This document shows, piece after piece, positions 24,146 through 38,452 of a stretch of DNA of 64,000 nucleotides. The stretch is from Melanocharis versteri (Eukaryota; Chordata; Aves; Passeriformes; Melanocharitidae). Below the pieces are notes generated by a model, which saw nothing but the letters and a program-made list of their open reading frames with translations, ran no database searches and was not told the origin of the DNA. The DNA is taken from assembly GCA_013397845.1 (NCBI GenBank), contig VZTG01000380.1, positions 124,001-188,000 of the forward strand. Reading direction: 5' to 3'. The translations under genes were made by a program, and so were the position numbers. The first letter of the stretch is position 1. Every line of letters begins with the position of its first letter.

Positions 24146-24255
24146 CTTCCTAGAATCAATGGAAGAGTCACTTTCCTCTTAGTATTGCTGAAACAATTAC
24201 AAATTATTGCAGCCCCAAAAGGATTTGATAGTGTGCAAAGCAGCTTGCTAGCTTT
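24146..24255 (-). other. Candidate internal exon, unidentified
   Basis: A pyrimidine-rich acceptor (TAATTGCAATTTTTCAG) ends at 24256 on the minus strand. It is followed by 36 open codons and two bases (start KASKLLCTLSNPFGAAIICN), and then GTACAA after GGAAG. The core TLSNPFGAAIICNCFSN is reminiscent of strand-turn segments in Ig-like repeats of large ciliary proteins, but this is a loose resemblance only. Confidence 0.2.
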
Positions 24256-26982
24256 CTGAAAAATTGCAATTATCAGTAATTGAGTAAATAAACCAACCAT
24301 AATATGTTCTTGAATTGCTGCATGACAGGTTTTGTAACTTTATCATCACTGTTTTACAATCTATATGGAGGATTCCCATTCAATGATTATCCCAAAGTAA
24401 TTTCAACTAGAATTATGCTACTAAAAACAAAAGTGTAGAAGTCTAGTTAATGTAATTCCCTGAAAATCTTATAATATTCTTATAGTAATATCAAAATATT
24501 TGAAACAATATTATCCATTTACATGCTGAAAAGGAAATCCAGGATTGCAGTTTAACTGACTATTTACAATTAAATAGCAGTAAAGTGTGCAGAATAAAAT
24601 TTTGGTGACAAGCACTTAAGTGACTAAAAATGTTTTTGAATTTTCTGTCTCTGTGGAAAAAGATAAATGTTTTATTCTTAACAGCAGTTGTTATTCAGAG
24701 GATGTATAATAAGAATGTAAACAAGCTGACTACTTTGCACTTCATTATTGCTATGAACTATGAACACGGCCCCAAAGCAAAACAAATGTTGTTGACGTAC
24801 TCCCCTGAGTTTATTCATTAAACAGGCTGGCTTGTTTTTTCTGCTTTGAAGAGTCATATCAGTGGACTGAAATGTCACATTCTCAAACAAACATGGTACA
24901 TATAGATAATGTCAGTGATGTCAGAGAATTATCGTACTGCTAACACACCAAAACATTAGTAGAAAAGTGATGTTTTAGTAAAATCAATTCCATTTCTCTT
25001 GACCTTTTCAGTAGTGTTAGTCCTATTTGTATCTTTGTAATTGATTTTAAATGTCACTAAGACCATACCTGCAAAAATGCCTCTCAAATCAGATTTATCT
25101 TTCTTGATGTGAAAAAGGCAAAGTTAGAATGTTTGTTCTTAATATGATAGCCTTCTGTTAACATGCAGCATAGTTTTAAACAAGCTATAGATTTTTGTCT
25201 TCACATTGCTAGTCTCCTTCCTCTGTGGTCCATCTCAAAGTATCTTCACCTTTCTTTCACATTTCATCAGGCTTCAGCAAGGTGCTGGGATAGGAATTCT
25301 CTGACTTTTCCTTTTACTACATTTGCTACATCTGTATTTGATTTTTATCTGACTCTGTAACACCAAGATGCTGGAATGGAAGCCATTTTGTGAGGTCTAT
25401 CTGTATCTTCTGTGATTCTCACTGTGTCACCCTGAAAATATTTTCTGGATTTTAACTAAGTCTAAAATTAAAACAGGATTTAAGAAAAAGATTATTGGGT
25501 TAAACCACATTTTTGGATTTAAGAATTCATGTCCCTGGTCACTCAGACAAGGAAACTATATTAAAATAATATGCATGCCATGGTATCAGGATCTGAAGCT
25601 GTTTTTTCTCTGTCTTTGATATTGAGTAAATAGTTTCTGGTGGTTCCTAGTAATGCATTTACTGAGTACATTTATTGAGTTTTTAATGAAGTTCAGTGTA
25701 TTCGTAATGGCAGAGGCTGTAAAACTGATATATCGAACCAAACCTTATTTTGGTGGACTGGCTATGGGTCTTACTAGAGGTACAGCTTCCTTTATTTCCA
25801 ACCAGTACTACTAAATCAACAACATAGAAATTCTCTATTTCAGTAATTGCACATTTCTGCCTCTTGTTGATATACTCACTTTTATTTTTCTTAGCCTTGT
25901 GTACATTCACATGATGATCAGTGGAAGTAACTAGTTGCATAATTCTGTACATTTTTTCTGGAGGAAAATGTGTATATTAGAAAAAGGAGATTCTCAGAAT
26001 AAAGGGTTCAAATTATGTCTTCAACATATCACTATCTGTGCCCTTATAAATCCTCATTATAAAAGCTGAGCCCTCTCCTCCTTTGACTTAAGTGATTTTT
26101 TTCACTCAAGCTTGGGTTGGCATCCATCTCATCCAATTAAATCTACAGACTAGAGGCAAACATCTGAGCTACTACCTCAAACTCCAAGTGTTGTCAAAGG
26201 AGAATAACAACAGTTTCCTAAGCCAAATCTGTCCTGTTTCAGAATGTCATATTAGAAAGGAATAAGGTATGCCATTAAAAAGCTTGTTTCTCTCCCTTGT
26301 TTATCAGAGGAATTGTTGATGATACCTCAGATATGGAAGTCTACAGGATAGTCTCATCCTTTGTGTTAATAGCCTACAGCTCTGTCTTAACTATTTAAAG
26401 AAAGAGAATTGGACAAAGTCTTTGGGAACTGTAGACCTTTGACTTATCTGACAGTTACACTTGAAGAGTTCATCATTTATTTCTGGGCCAAAGTGAGATC
26501 TCAACACTGCACTGCAAAAGCCTGATAGCAGATGCTTCATCAGAAGTGCTGCAGCTTGCCCTCCTAGACTGTCTTCTGGGGAGAGCTCTCCTGCATGTCA
26601 GTGCTCCGAGGCTGAACAGCTTCAGTGTGTTTTATCATGCCTAAATGTAGATGCTGCACCCGAACCAGGCGTTCTTATCGCCAGAGGAGAAAAAACAGGC
26701 ATTTTCAGGGCATGACTCCTCAGATCTAGTTACTTTTTTACCTTAGGATGAGACAAATTCCTCAGAGATGCCAGTATCTCTCCACATAGAAAAGTAGTTC
26801 AGCTACTCCACATGGCTAAGTTAGCTTTCCACATAGCTAAGTAGTTCAGCTCTGAAGGAAGACCTGCACTCCAGATGTCTCTAGGCAGGTGAGATGAATT
26901 CTTCTTATGCAATCCATGCAGTACAGTGAGACAGATATCTTGACCTTAGCTTCATTGAAGTTCTATTTTCTTGAGTGCTTAC

Positions 26983-27137
26983 CTCATTCTTTTACTACAT
27001 CTTTGCTTTGCCTTATATATACACCCTATGAGTCTTGACTCTCTAACATTGCTTCCTCCAGGAATTCCTAAATTCAGACAAACCATAAAAATATCCTTAC
27101 TCCATTGATGAGATGCTGTATATGACAATGTAAGCTT
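26983..27137 (-). other. Candidate internal exon, unidentified
   Basis: An acceptor (GGGGATTGTCATCTTTTCAG) ends at 27138 on the minus strand. There follow 51 open codons plus two bases and a strong donor, GAATGAG then GTAAGC. The peptide has LGIPGGSNVRESRLIGCIYK and a basic end (KAKQRCSKRM). Both splice signals are good and the frame is fully open. Confidence 0.22.
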
Positions 27138-30100
27138 CTGAAAAGATGACAATCCCCTTCCTGGACAGCACAAGTCAGAATATTATTCTTCAGCTGAAAG
27201 CTTTGAAAATAAATCAATCATAAAAGCATAGGTATGGTTTATTTCTCAGTGATAATTGCTCTACATATGCCAGATATATAAGATATTTATTTTTAAGCTT
27301 ACCAATGACCTCAGTTGTGGCAAATATTCATTAAACATCCCAATGTTTTAGTATTTTTCTTTGATTTAATGTATTAAAACTAAGCTATTAGCTTTCTGTG
27401 CAATCCATTTCGAATTATGATAACTGTCTTTCTATAAAGAACAAATTGCCTTGAAAAACATGTTTTAGAAATTCTGTCATGACAAGAAAGATTTTTATCA
27501 GTACAGGGGTAATTACATTTCTTAAAAGCTTTTCCATTCCAGTATCAATTAGGAACATTGTGGCTTTCTTCCACTATTTCATAACACTTACCCAGAAGAC
27601 GGTTTGTCTTTTTAATGCTTTCTGCTGTAGAGTTGTGTATTTATGATTACAAACGCGAGTGATTAAATTCTAAGAATTATCTGGACTCCCTTGACTCCTT
27701 GAAAACAAACATGTAATATATTGACGCAAAGACGCTGTGCTCCATTGTAGCTCTCATCTTGACACACTTGCAATTTTCAAAGGTTAAATTTGTAATATGT
27801 GAACTTTGTAAAATTCATTTTTTCCTAAATAAACAAATGACCACTATGCAGATAGATGCATTTCCAGAATGAACTTCTATTGTTGTCAACAGAGAAGACT
27901 GAATTGCCATGGAAAGGAAGTCTTTCATAGTGTATGGAACACAAATATGTATGCAGGCATCTATATGGGTCATAGAACACTGTACTTTAAATTAGCAGTG
28001 ATTTATCAGAGCAGGAGTATGGTTTCATATGTGTGTTGTCTTTTTAGAGCCGAATATTATTTCTTGATTAGTTTTAACCCATATATTTAAGTAGGTCACC
28101 AGTCATTATCTATTTATGTTATGCCAGTTCAGAATAATTAACTACTACATTTCACTGATAGAACTGTATGCTTCAAACACTCTAGAGTAAGGTACATGAA
28201 AGTACTTATTTATTTGGGGAAGTAAATTATCCATGTCTGATTGAAATGCCAAATGTAAAATGGATCACAATTCTGATTTATCTAATTTCTTTAAATACAC
28301 TGATGTTCTTAAAGGTGCATTTCCTGTCTTTTTTACTGTCTGCGTGTATGCTCAGCCTTTGCTGGGAGGCAAGTGTAGTGTTTGGTGACTCGATGTTGAT
28401 GAGAAGCCTGGTCTGGAGGTCTGGAGCCTTCATGCACTTGCTACTGACACAGTTCAAAACCCAAATCCAGGGTGAAGTGCACCCTCAGAGTTCAAAACCT
28501 GTAATCCCCACTGTGGGCTGAGCTTGGCCGCTGAGTCTACCTGGATTTGACATGTAAAGCAAGCTACAGTGTGGTAACCAGAGGCTACTTTACAGCACAC
28601 ACCCATATTTTGGGACCCTCGAGGCTGCTTTGACTGTGAATTTTCTCAGCTCTCCTGCTAACATGTGTAAAAGCAATACCTGTTTCTCAGCCGGCTCAGC
28701 ACTCACCTACCACCTCAGAAGCTGTCAAATGCTCATGCTAAACTATGAATAGAAATTTGACATAATTAAGTTCAACTTATAGCAATTGTTTTTCTCTTAT
28801 GTTTTGCTTGGACTTTGGTTCTTGTGCACAAAGCCTGAAGAAAATCCTTGCTTATCTGAAAACTAGTCTGTTTATCTGCTGATACAACTCAATGTAATAA
28901 AAGACAATATTTTTCCCTTCAACACATATGCTGTTTAAGAGCATCTCCACAGAGTTTTATTTAAAGCGTTAGCAGGTAGCTGAATCTTCGTGATCACACG
29001 GTTACCTGTGGCTGTGAAGCAGATGATGAAAATTAGTATTTACCTGCCTGCTCTCAAAGACTGTCTGGGAGGTTTGCTAGCTGCCCACACCCTACTTTTA
29101 CTGTTTTTGGCAGGGCTGAATGTGTGGTGGCCAGTCCTCTGGGCTGGGAGAGCTGTCTACTGGCACAACACATAGCTGAAGGGCACAGATGGGCAACACG
29201 AATGAACAACACCTTAACAGCTTTCTTTAAACATACACATTAGCAATATTTAAAACTGAATGAGGTGAAAAACACCCATATGAAATGTAATAATGTCACC
29301 TCTTGACTTTCTTTTGTGACAACCTAAAAAGGGACAAAGTGTCCCCAAAAGCAAAGGCTAGTTCATGTGATGTATTCTCTGGAATTCTGGCGATCAACAA
29401 GAGAGTTAAAGAGGTTCAACTATTTATAACAAAAACACAAGATGAATGTGGTAACCTTAATTTCTCATTCCTTTAAAAGTTTAGTCATGCAGTTATTAAA
29501 AAATTCCTGAAGTCATATTTGACCTGAACAGATTTATTTTATGTCAGAAGTCTTGTACACTCTGCTGCCAGTTTTGTTGTTCATAATATTGCATCTATAG
29601 AGCAGCATCTTGTGTCCTTCAGCTTTTGAAATCAGGCAATTGCAAGATGCTTACCTTAGAGTAAGTGGCAGATCCATATTTCTTCATAATTTAACACGAT
29701 GAGCTCTTTTTATACCCATGTGAAAAAAATGTAATTTCATGGATGTTTTGACAGTGCCCATCAGTTTTTTTCAGAAGGCTAAGGAAGCTTTTGATCTTTC
29801 CTGAAAATTAATGAACTATTGAACAGAAAAAGAAGCAAGCAAGCAAGAAAAAATCATCCTCATTTTTCCTCTGCAAATGGAGTAATTTCCCACAAAGAAG
29901 ATAGGTTTATGTGGTGAATCGATACAGCAGATTTATTTCTCTACCAGAAAATCCAAAGTAAAGTGTAAAACACAGAACCACTACACAACAAAGAGAGAGC
30001 AGGTGAATTCAGAGGAAGAGGGGCTGGGAGCAGCTTTGCTGCTTCGAAGGTTATAACGTGAAGTTACACATTTTGTTAGTAATACCATAGTCATCTTTTT

Positions 30101-33100
30101 CATAGTCACTCTGTTTTTACCATGTGGCCATAATAACTCATCTGATCTTCTGGTAGCTATGAGGCATAGTCTTAGACTTATACTAGACAAGGTCTCTGCC
30201 TTACCTTCAAGTGAAAACATTTCAAGGGTGAAACTACCTGCTCTTTTGCTGAAGGCATTAGAAAGGATTACTTTTCCTCCGTAAAATTTTGGGTGAAGGT
30301 GAATTTATATACTCATATTGTGTTTCATATTTTCAAAACAAAAATTGACTTACTAGAAAACTTCAGAAAAACTCAGGTCAGCCCTTGTTTTGTGTTCTAA
30401 TGAAATATCGTAAGTTAGCTCATGCAACTGGCCACACTATTTTTTTCACCAAAGTCAAACAAAGCAGGACAGGGCTATTTTCACACCTGACAGTATTTCT
30501 CTCCTCCATTAAAGTGAATCAAGTCAGCTGGAGAAGTATTTATTTGGGGCTTTATTGGACTAGACATGGACTTTCAGTTTTAAATGTGAAGCAGCCCATT
30601 GAGCTGGAACCATTTTGTTCCTTACTGAAGTAAATCAATTTAGCATTTATATAGGCATTGTGCATTCAACTCTAATTTTTACTTAGGCTTTGCCCAATAC
30701 TGTTCTTCATCTGTCTTTCACACAGGAGAAAATCTGACAAGGATTTCAGCATTCCTTAATCCTAGTTGCTAAGGCAAGCACTCTTCAAATCAGGCCTCCT
30801 CCAGGGAGAGGACACTAGGAAACACACTCAGCCCCTGTAGTCTTTTGGTGCCTTTCTCACCCTGCCCTCTGAAGGGGCAAATTATGTTTCTTGTGCTTTC
30901 TATAGCTACTCGGAAGAAAACCTTGGCCACCTCGGTTTTTATCTGTTCCTGTTCTACCTGGGTTTAGAGGTAAGGTGGGAGCCAGGAGGGTCACAGTGAT
31001 ACATCCAGGGGTCTACACTGGGTGCTGCAGAGCAGACCATTGTTACCTGACAGAATAGGGCTGGAAGAATGATGTCCAGGTACAACGTAACTTCTAGGTC
31101 ACACTAGAGCTTGAGCAGTTCCACATCAATCCAAGTCTTTGATTTTAACTGAAGTGCCAATATCCTTAGATTTTTTACTCCTGTGGCATAGTCTCAGCAG
31201 TCAAAGAACATAAAGAAGATGGCACTTTTTGGGTGAAGATAATATTAGACTAGAAAATAGTTAAGAAGAGCTCCAAGCAAAGTGTTTCTATGTCTAAACC
31301 TTACTTATTTTCACCAGGTTTTCTCACTACTATCTCAACATATTCTGTCATTCTGCAACTTTTAGGTAATATACATATTTGATACCTTGTTAGTCAATCA
31401 GTGGGACACTGAGAAGAACATGGAAAGGATTTTTTTTTCCTCTTGCAGAACTAATTGCTCTTTAAAACCTCTTGGGGTAAATAAAATTACTGACAGTTAC
31501 AAAGCACTTATTGAGTTGATGACATAAGAATCTCCCAAGCCCAAGTGGAAGAAAAGCAGAAGAAAAGATCAAAAATAATTGTGTTCAGGGAGAAGTACTC
31601 ATAACTTTGGGGTAGGTAGTTCAGCCTTAATTTTGCAAGAGATTTTTTTCTCTTTAAATTGTATACAGAACAGTTTCTAGAGCTTGTCTTTTCTCTTGTG
31701 CATTATTAGTTATCTTTATTTCTGTACAGCAAGAATATTCTATACAACAAGAGATGCTCAGGTCAAAAAAAGGGCAGGCTTAAGCATTTACCTCCTGTCG
31801 AGACCACTTTTATTTATGACAAATATAGGAATTTTGAAAGAAGTATCCATATGTAGCACAGCCCTGGGCTACAAAGTGCTTAATGCATTGCCTTCATACA
31901 CTAGTCTTGGTTGTATTGGCTTTATTTAATTGAGCCCTAAGGCTGGCACAGAAAAAAAGCCTCTTAAAACACATTAGAAATGGCACATGTATCATCTGTG
32001 AGATAGCAGGCATGCTATAGGAAAATGTGGATTTAATATAAGAAAAGAAGTAAATCTGCTTTGATAATTTTCAGTGTTGTTCAACGCTGAATTTTTCAGA
32101 GGAACAACACTCAGTTGCTAACAGTGATTGTACTAAGTAGGTCAGCTAAGTAGACCCTGAGTCTCACAGCACCATCAGTTTCTACCCTGAAGTGCTTAGA
32201 AGATTTTAAAAGGCACACGGTAGAAGAAACAGGAAGATGGAAAAGGAGAAAAAGTTATAACAGGCAACCCAGAGGCAGTGGGATTAGGCCATGCCACTTA
32301 AAAGGATTCATTGAATTGGGTAGTTAAATTGCCAAACCAAAACCAGTGGTGGATGTGGTGGAGTTGTCCTTAATTCAGGGAAGGTGCTTGTTTAGTTGTA
32401 CTTCCTTTCTTTGTTGAGGGATTCCTCTGGGATTCTGAAGTCTGAGGAATTGTATGCAGCAGTAACACTGGATCCTTGCTACCAATAATTTCTTATTTGG
32501 GGAATCTATAGCAGCCTTCTCCTAACAAAGTGTTATTTCTTTAGCATGAAGAAGACTGCAATAATGGGGAAGAAAAGTTTAACAATAAACAATCTCTTCC
32601 AGTCGTTTGACATGTTGCCTTGGAAAACAAATACTGAGCAAAGTAGGTCAACCAAATGGGAGAAAGGCGATTACACTGTTCCAAAGATGCGTGACATGTG
32701 GGCCGTCCTGGGAAGAGGATGGACAGATGAGGCACTTGGATATGTCTCATGGCAATGTTCAGATAATGATAGGCACAGCATGACAGCTCATGAAGGCGTG
32801 CTGTGGTAAGCCTGTTCCTCATATTCCATCATGAGCTTGATTTCCCTCAGGCAAAATGGCTTCCGTGCTTTATTGTGCTATACCTTTGAACATCTTTGTT
32901 GCTAACTATTTTCTAGAGCACATTTTGTTTTGCCTGACTATAAAGCAAAAATAATTTCTTATTAAGAAGAGCATACGGTTAAGAAAAACAAATTCTCTAT
33001 ATTACTACATCTTTCTGCTCCGTGTGTTTCCGGTTATACTGACCCATTTGTTCGTTAGTCATTGATTTAATGACAGTATCTCAAAGCAACATTTCAAATC

Positions 33101-34213
33101 AAGAATTCACCAAGGCTTGCAATGAATAAACAACTAGGAGTTCATCCCTGCTAAACCACATCATTACTGGGACAACCAAATTAGGCCCCAAGGTCACTTT
33201 GAGTTCAAGTGGACGCTGCCTGGAAGGCCAAGGATTCACAGACTTCAAATATTTCTTTTCATATGTAATTCTTCATGGAATCATTTTTGCTGGACCTTTC
33301 TCTTTTAGAAGTTACCGGATTATCTCCCGCTAGAAGTTTAAGTCTTGTGAGAGACTTAAAATTTATATCCAGTGAGGAGCTTTATCTCCTCGATTCTTCA
33401 GTCCACCACAGTTTATTTCTGACACATCATCTTTGTATTTCAGAAATATAACTTAAAAATATTCAACAATTATGAAGACATGTGCTGTTATTTTAGAGCA
33501 TTATTTTTTGTAAAATTCTTCCACTTTTTTGAGGTCTTTTCAGAACAGATTAGATTAAACCACCCCTGAAGTTACTTAAATCATAATTAAACTTTAAGAC
33601 ATACCCATCATATTCCAGAATTCACTGGAGGAGGAAAGTGCACATCAGAAGTAACCAGTCCAGTTGCATACGTGATGCATAAAACTGTAGCTCCTTAGTG
33701 TATGACACTTTTTGTGAGTCACTTTTCAAAGGAGATAAATTAATCACACCCAGTTTACTTCAAATCACAAAATGTCATTAGCTACTGCAATCAGACATTG
33801 TTACAACTCTTACTACAATAAAAATCCAGGCTGGCAGCCATTCAGTCTTCTCACATACTGGCAAGGATTCTGAAGGTATCCTGTCTGGATTGTTTTAGAC
33901 TGCACTCTACAGACCTGGACTTTTTCAGCTTGGGAGCAGAATTGGTCATTCAGAAGTGATACTTTACAGCTTACAGTTATAACACAGTTTAACTTGTAAG
34001 TTCTACGAGAAACAGTCAAACACTTCTTAATTCATGGACCCCAAGGATTTTGTTTTCTTTTATAAGCTATACACATCATTTTTTCAGTAGTGTATAGTGT
34101 AAAGGAGGGACTGCATGTTCATAAAATGTATTGAGAGAGGTAGTTATCTCCTTTTCCAGTAACATCGTAGGGAACCATTCCTCTCTCCCTGGAATTTCCC
34201 TGTGCAAGATTTG

Positions 34214-34264
34214 GAAATAAATAGAGAGATAGTAATAAATAGAGATAAATAGACATAAATAGAA
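34214..34264. repeat. Degenerate AAATAGA-type low-complexity tract
   Basis: AAATAGA and ATAGAGAT words are repeated with small variations for about 50 bases. Confidence 0.7.
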
Positions 34265-34753
34265 AGAATGTCTGGGTGGTCTGGTTTCAAACTGAACACA
34301 ACTTTCTAAGAATAAGGGGAAAAAAAGGAAGCATAAATTGAATACCAAACCTTAGGCAAGTGTTTGGTAAATATGTTCACCTTTTAACTCAAAGTAGAAG
34401 ATGTTGTATTAATAACATTTTAAAGCGCTATTTCCTTGAGCAGTTTTCCCTGAAGGAATTAATTCAGAAAGGAAGCAAATGGAGAAAAGGTTTATGCAAA
34501 GTATATGAAGAAACTCTGCAACTTTCAGCATTCTGAAAGGGATGCTTATGCTTAGATTTAAAATCATTTAAATTTCAGTAATATTGAATTGTCAATAATG
34601 GCGGTTCATAGGTTAAACAAAAAACTCAAGAGGCCTCGTGTCCAACAGTGCCCACCTGGATTCCAGGTCAAGTTTAGAGGTTGAACAAAAGCCCTGGCAA
34701 CGACAGCTCCCTGATGCTAGGGAGGCAAAATTTTCCTTCCAAAATGATGGTGG

Positions 34754-34795
<42 letters not shown>
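34754..34795. repeat. (TGA)14 microsatellite
   Basis: Fourteen perfect TGA units, flanked by degenerate units on both sides (GGTGGTGA on the left, GAAGATGATGAC on the right). On the minus strand one frame reads as a serine run. This is the longest perfect simple repeat in the window. Confidence 0.95.
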
Positions 34796-37700
34796 CAACG
34801 ACGAAGATGATGACTAGGGTAACAGTTCTAGGGTGACATGAAAAAACTAAACCTTCCCCTGTATTTTCATGGAATCCTACTGTAAGAATTTTAGATCTGT
34901 GAGTGAAGGAACTATTTACTCTTGATTTTTCTCACCAAAAATGTCTGGAAAACACAGCTTCATGCAATATTTATGAGCAAACAGAACTGTGCCAAAGACA
35001 TACCTAACCTATCACAAAATATTCCTACAAAACACAAGCTGCAAGACTCAACACTTTAACTATCTTCTAGGTGACAAGGGTGTAATAACAGAAAGGAAAA
35101 TAAGGAAGAGTTTTGATGTATAATCAACCCACCTAACTCCTAATTTAAATGATTAGAGTAGGAGTACATTCACACTTGGCTCCAATGTTAGTCAAAAGTG
35201 CGATTGTGAAAGTGTGTTCTGGAGGTATCTCCAGAACAAGACTTATATCAGCAATTAGATTTATCTGTATAGAGAACCAAGAACAAATAGGGGGGGTATC
35301 CAGAAAAAAATTCAATTTATTCTGGAATACAAACAAAACTAGGAAGACTCTAGACTGCATTTTTTAAAGACATAAACCCCATTCACTTACCAAAGGAAAT
35401 AATAAAAGTCACTGGTTTTTCATAAAGAGATCAGCTTCTTTGTCTGAAATGATAATTTCAAATTGCACAGAACTTCATATTGCAGGGCTATCTTTTCTAA
35501 ATTTTTTTCAAACACTTTTGTCTATGGTTCTGCTGTGCTCTGATAATTCAAGATTTTCTGGGAGAACAACTGGTCTCGGTCATTTTCCTTAACGTATCAT
35601 GAGTTCAGTTTTAAGTCTTGACCACTTTGGTGAATGCCATCAGAAAGAAAAAGAAAAGTATTTTCTGACAGTTCTAACAACTTCGATAGGGAAAGAAAGA
35701 GCACGGGGAAGTCAAAATCAGTGCTTCTGCTTAGGAGTAATTGTTCATATAACTCCATTCATCCATAAAGGAAAAGAAAATAACATAAAATTACTTCATA
35801 ATTTGACATCAGTGAGCAATCCCTGTGTATATTGAATTGTGAAGAGCGATTCTGGCTAATGTATTTAGCAAATGCTGGAAAAAAATAATTTTCAAATGTA
35901 CGTATTCAATCATGTAATTGCATATTATCCCCATAATTTAGTTTTCCCCTTTTTTCTCTTTTCTTGTTCAAGAATATTGAAGTGGTATTTCCAGTCCTAT
36001 TGCTCTCTTAGTGACATGAGTAAGAATAGATTTCAAAGATTTTTCTTTCTCTGTTTTTGAAGTATATTGTCCTCTGCAGAAGAAACCAACTGGAGGCAAA
36101 TAGTCCTGCTAGATACATTTGGTAATGACAAAATTAATTTTTTAAAAACTCATCCAAAACCTCAATGCCTGGTTTGGGGATTGTATTTCATCTAATACTG
36201 TAGCATTGCTGGAAGTTCTGTGACAGGATATTGAAGTCCCTTGGCCATTTAATGTCTTCTGGATTCTGGCTCCCTTGAATGCTCTCTCGCAGAATACCTC
36301 AATTGTAAAGGGGAAACTTGATGCCAGAGACAGCTGAAGTGGCTGGGCTCATTTGGAAGGAAGACCTTGAAATTAAATTTTTCAGGAGGGTTTTTAGGGA
36401 GAGTGAAAGTTCACATCCAAGAAGACATCTTAAAATCTTTCTTGCTCAAGGAATTTCTTAACTAGAGCACCAATTCCTAGTCCTGGTTGAAATTTATCAA
36501 AACCTCTTCCTCTCATGAGGTTTCTCAATGTAAGGTTACCAACGGGCAGACTTCCCTGTGGCTGAATCTGAATCTGTAACCTTCTATAAAAGTTTTAGTT
36601 TCATCTGTTATTATCATAGTTCCTCTGCTCCTAAAATGCACTTCAGTCCATGTTTTTCCAGTAATACTTCCCATCACATGGTATTCTTTCTCCTCTCAAT
36701 TTCAGAAAGAACCTTTGGTGGCACAGAAACCTGTTCCTTTAAGATTTGCCAGGGGTAACTTGAACTTGTCTTGAAATAGCTGCACAACAGTTTCAAAACC
36801 AAAAAACGAAGCTTAGCGATTGCTTAGCAAATTGTACTTGTCATCTTCTTAAGGTGGAAGATGCTACAGAAAGCAGTGATTTTTTTTCTCCTTAAAGCTT
36901 TCTTTTTCCAGGTCAGATATAAATATTCTTCAGCATCAGTATTGAAAAGTTGTTCTTGTGCTGTCTTTTAAAGGCTTAGTTGTGCTTTGAAATGTACACC
37001 TGCAAAATTTGTGAAGCAGCAGAAAACACCAATTTTTCTCCCTGCCTAAATATATGCAGCCAAATGGGGAGAAACAGTAATTTCCTTATATTTTTACTTT
37101 AACAAAAGGGGAAATGCTCCTAGGAACATGATCTTTGGCAGTTTTCCATCCTGCTGCACCAGTCTTTCCCCTGTTCATTGCTCTGTACTTTATTTCTACC
37201 ATTTCTTTCCTGGGTTATCTTCCATTTCTATTTGTGTGTCCCTCACTTCCTGTTGGTATTTCCACAGTGCTGTATAAAGATTTAATTTGATGAAAACTAT
37301 TTGAAGCAGAGCAGCATGGTGTTGGATTAATTAGGCATTTAAATTTAGCTAGAGGAGTACCTCTCCTACAAGTCCGCAGAGACACCATTCATTGATTATG
37401 TACACATGTGGGAATATAAATTAGAAAGATTGGTTCCCATGATGCCCAAAACCCAGATGCAAGTTTGAAGATTGATTTATAAAGAGAATTTTGCAGTCTA
37501 GTATAACTGATAGGATTTATATTTGCACAGCAAAAGGTGTTTCAAGAATAAAATAAAGTTGCATAAGAATAAAAGGACCTGTTAAGTTAGGAGTACATAA
37601 ATACTTTTTAGCAACTCATTAGCAAAGACTTTGAATATGCTTGAAATGAAGCTAATTTCTTTTACTTAATACCTAGTACAGAATCTGTTTGGTTTTTTTT

Positions 37701-37899
37701 TTTTAATCATTTATGAAGAAAAATTTCCAGAAAGTCTTGCCTTTTAACAGAACTCCTGTGTTTGTATCCTGCAGAATTTCTGCATACAAGCGTGAGGGAA
37801 GATTTGTATCTGTGTGCTCGTTACAAACTTCACTAGTGATAATGACGAGGGTAACTTCAGTGTCTTCTCTACAGAGTCCCTGATGATGCACTGCAGAGC

Positions 37900-38452
37900 T
37901 CATCCTTTTATACCCAGGTGACCCGCCTGGTGGACTAAGAAAAGGCTGTGGATGTTGTCTACCTGGACTTCAACAAAGTCTTTGACACCGTCTGTCCCCC
38001 ACAGCATGCTCCTGGAAAAGCTGGCAGCCCATGACTTGGACAGGTGCTCTCTTTGGTGCTCTCTTCGTGGTGAAAGGTGCTGCATCCAGCTGGTGACCAG
38101 TCACCAGTGGTGTCCCCCAGGGATCAGTGTTGGGCCCTGTCCTGTATAATATCTTTATTGATAATCTGGATGAGGGGATTGAGTCCACCATCGCCAAATT
38201 TGTTGGTGACACCAAGATGGAGGGGAGTGTGGATCTGCTGGAGGGTAGGAGGGCTCTGCAGAAGGACCTGGACAGGATGGATAGATGGGCAGAATCCAGC
38301 AATATGAGGTTTAACAAGACCAAGTGTTGGGTCCTGCACTTTGGGCACAACAACCCCCCTGCAGCACTACTGGGGAAAGAGTGGCTGGATAGAGGCCAGG
38401 CAGAAAGGGACCTGGGAGTGCTGGTCGACAGCTACCTGAACATGAGCCACCA
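37900..38452 (+). pseudogene. CR1 LINE internal fragment: broken reverse transcriptase
   Basis: This is part of CR1 ORF2. Motif A is visible at 37948-37992 as VDVVYLDFNKVFDTV, and motif B at 38109-38165 as GVPQGSVLGPVLYNIFIDN in a different frame, so at least one frameshift lies between them. The catalytic motif expected as F-A-D-D reads FVGD at 38199-38210: the first of the two aspartates is lost. Downstream the frame stays open through LLEGRRALQKDLDRMDRWAE and FNKTKCWVLHFGHNN to about 38460. Unlike normal CR1 insertions it has no 3' end: it stops in mid-ORF near GAGCCACCAG. The copy is inactive but less decayed than the one at 9702-11245. Confidence 0.85.

Larger units (their letters stand above)
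24256..37899. other. Long AT-rich non-coding stretch
   Basis: About 13.6 kb in which I recognise no interspersed repeat family. GC-richer blocks lie at about 28340-28720 and 30750-31110 and may be unrecognised old repeats. A strong minus-strand donor (CTAAG followed by GTAAGC) at about 29650 has no open exon with a good acceptor before it. The candidate exon at 26983-27137 and the repeats near 34.2 and 34.8 kb are listed separately. Confidence 0.35.

Noticed and set aside
34613..34798. 61-codon minus-strand frame with a serine run
   Set aside because: The serine run is the translation of the (TGA)n microsatellite.
37970..38353. 127-codon minus-strand frame
   Set aside because: It is antisense to the CR1 reverse-transcriptase frame, which explains its openness.
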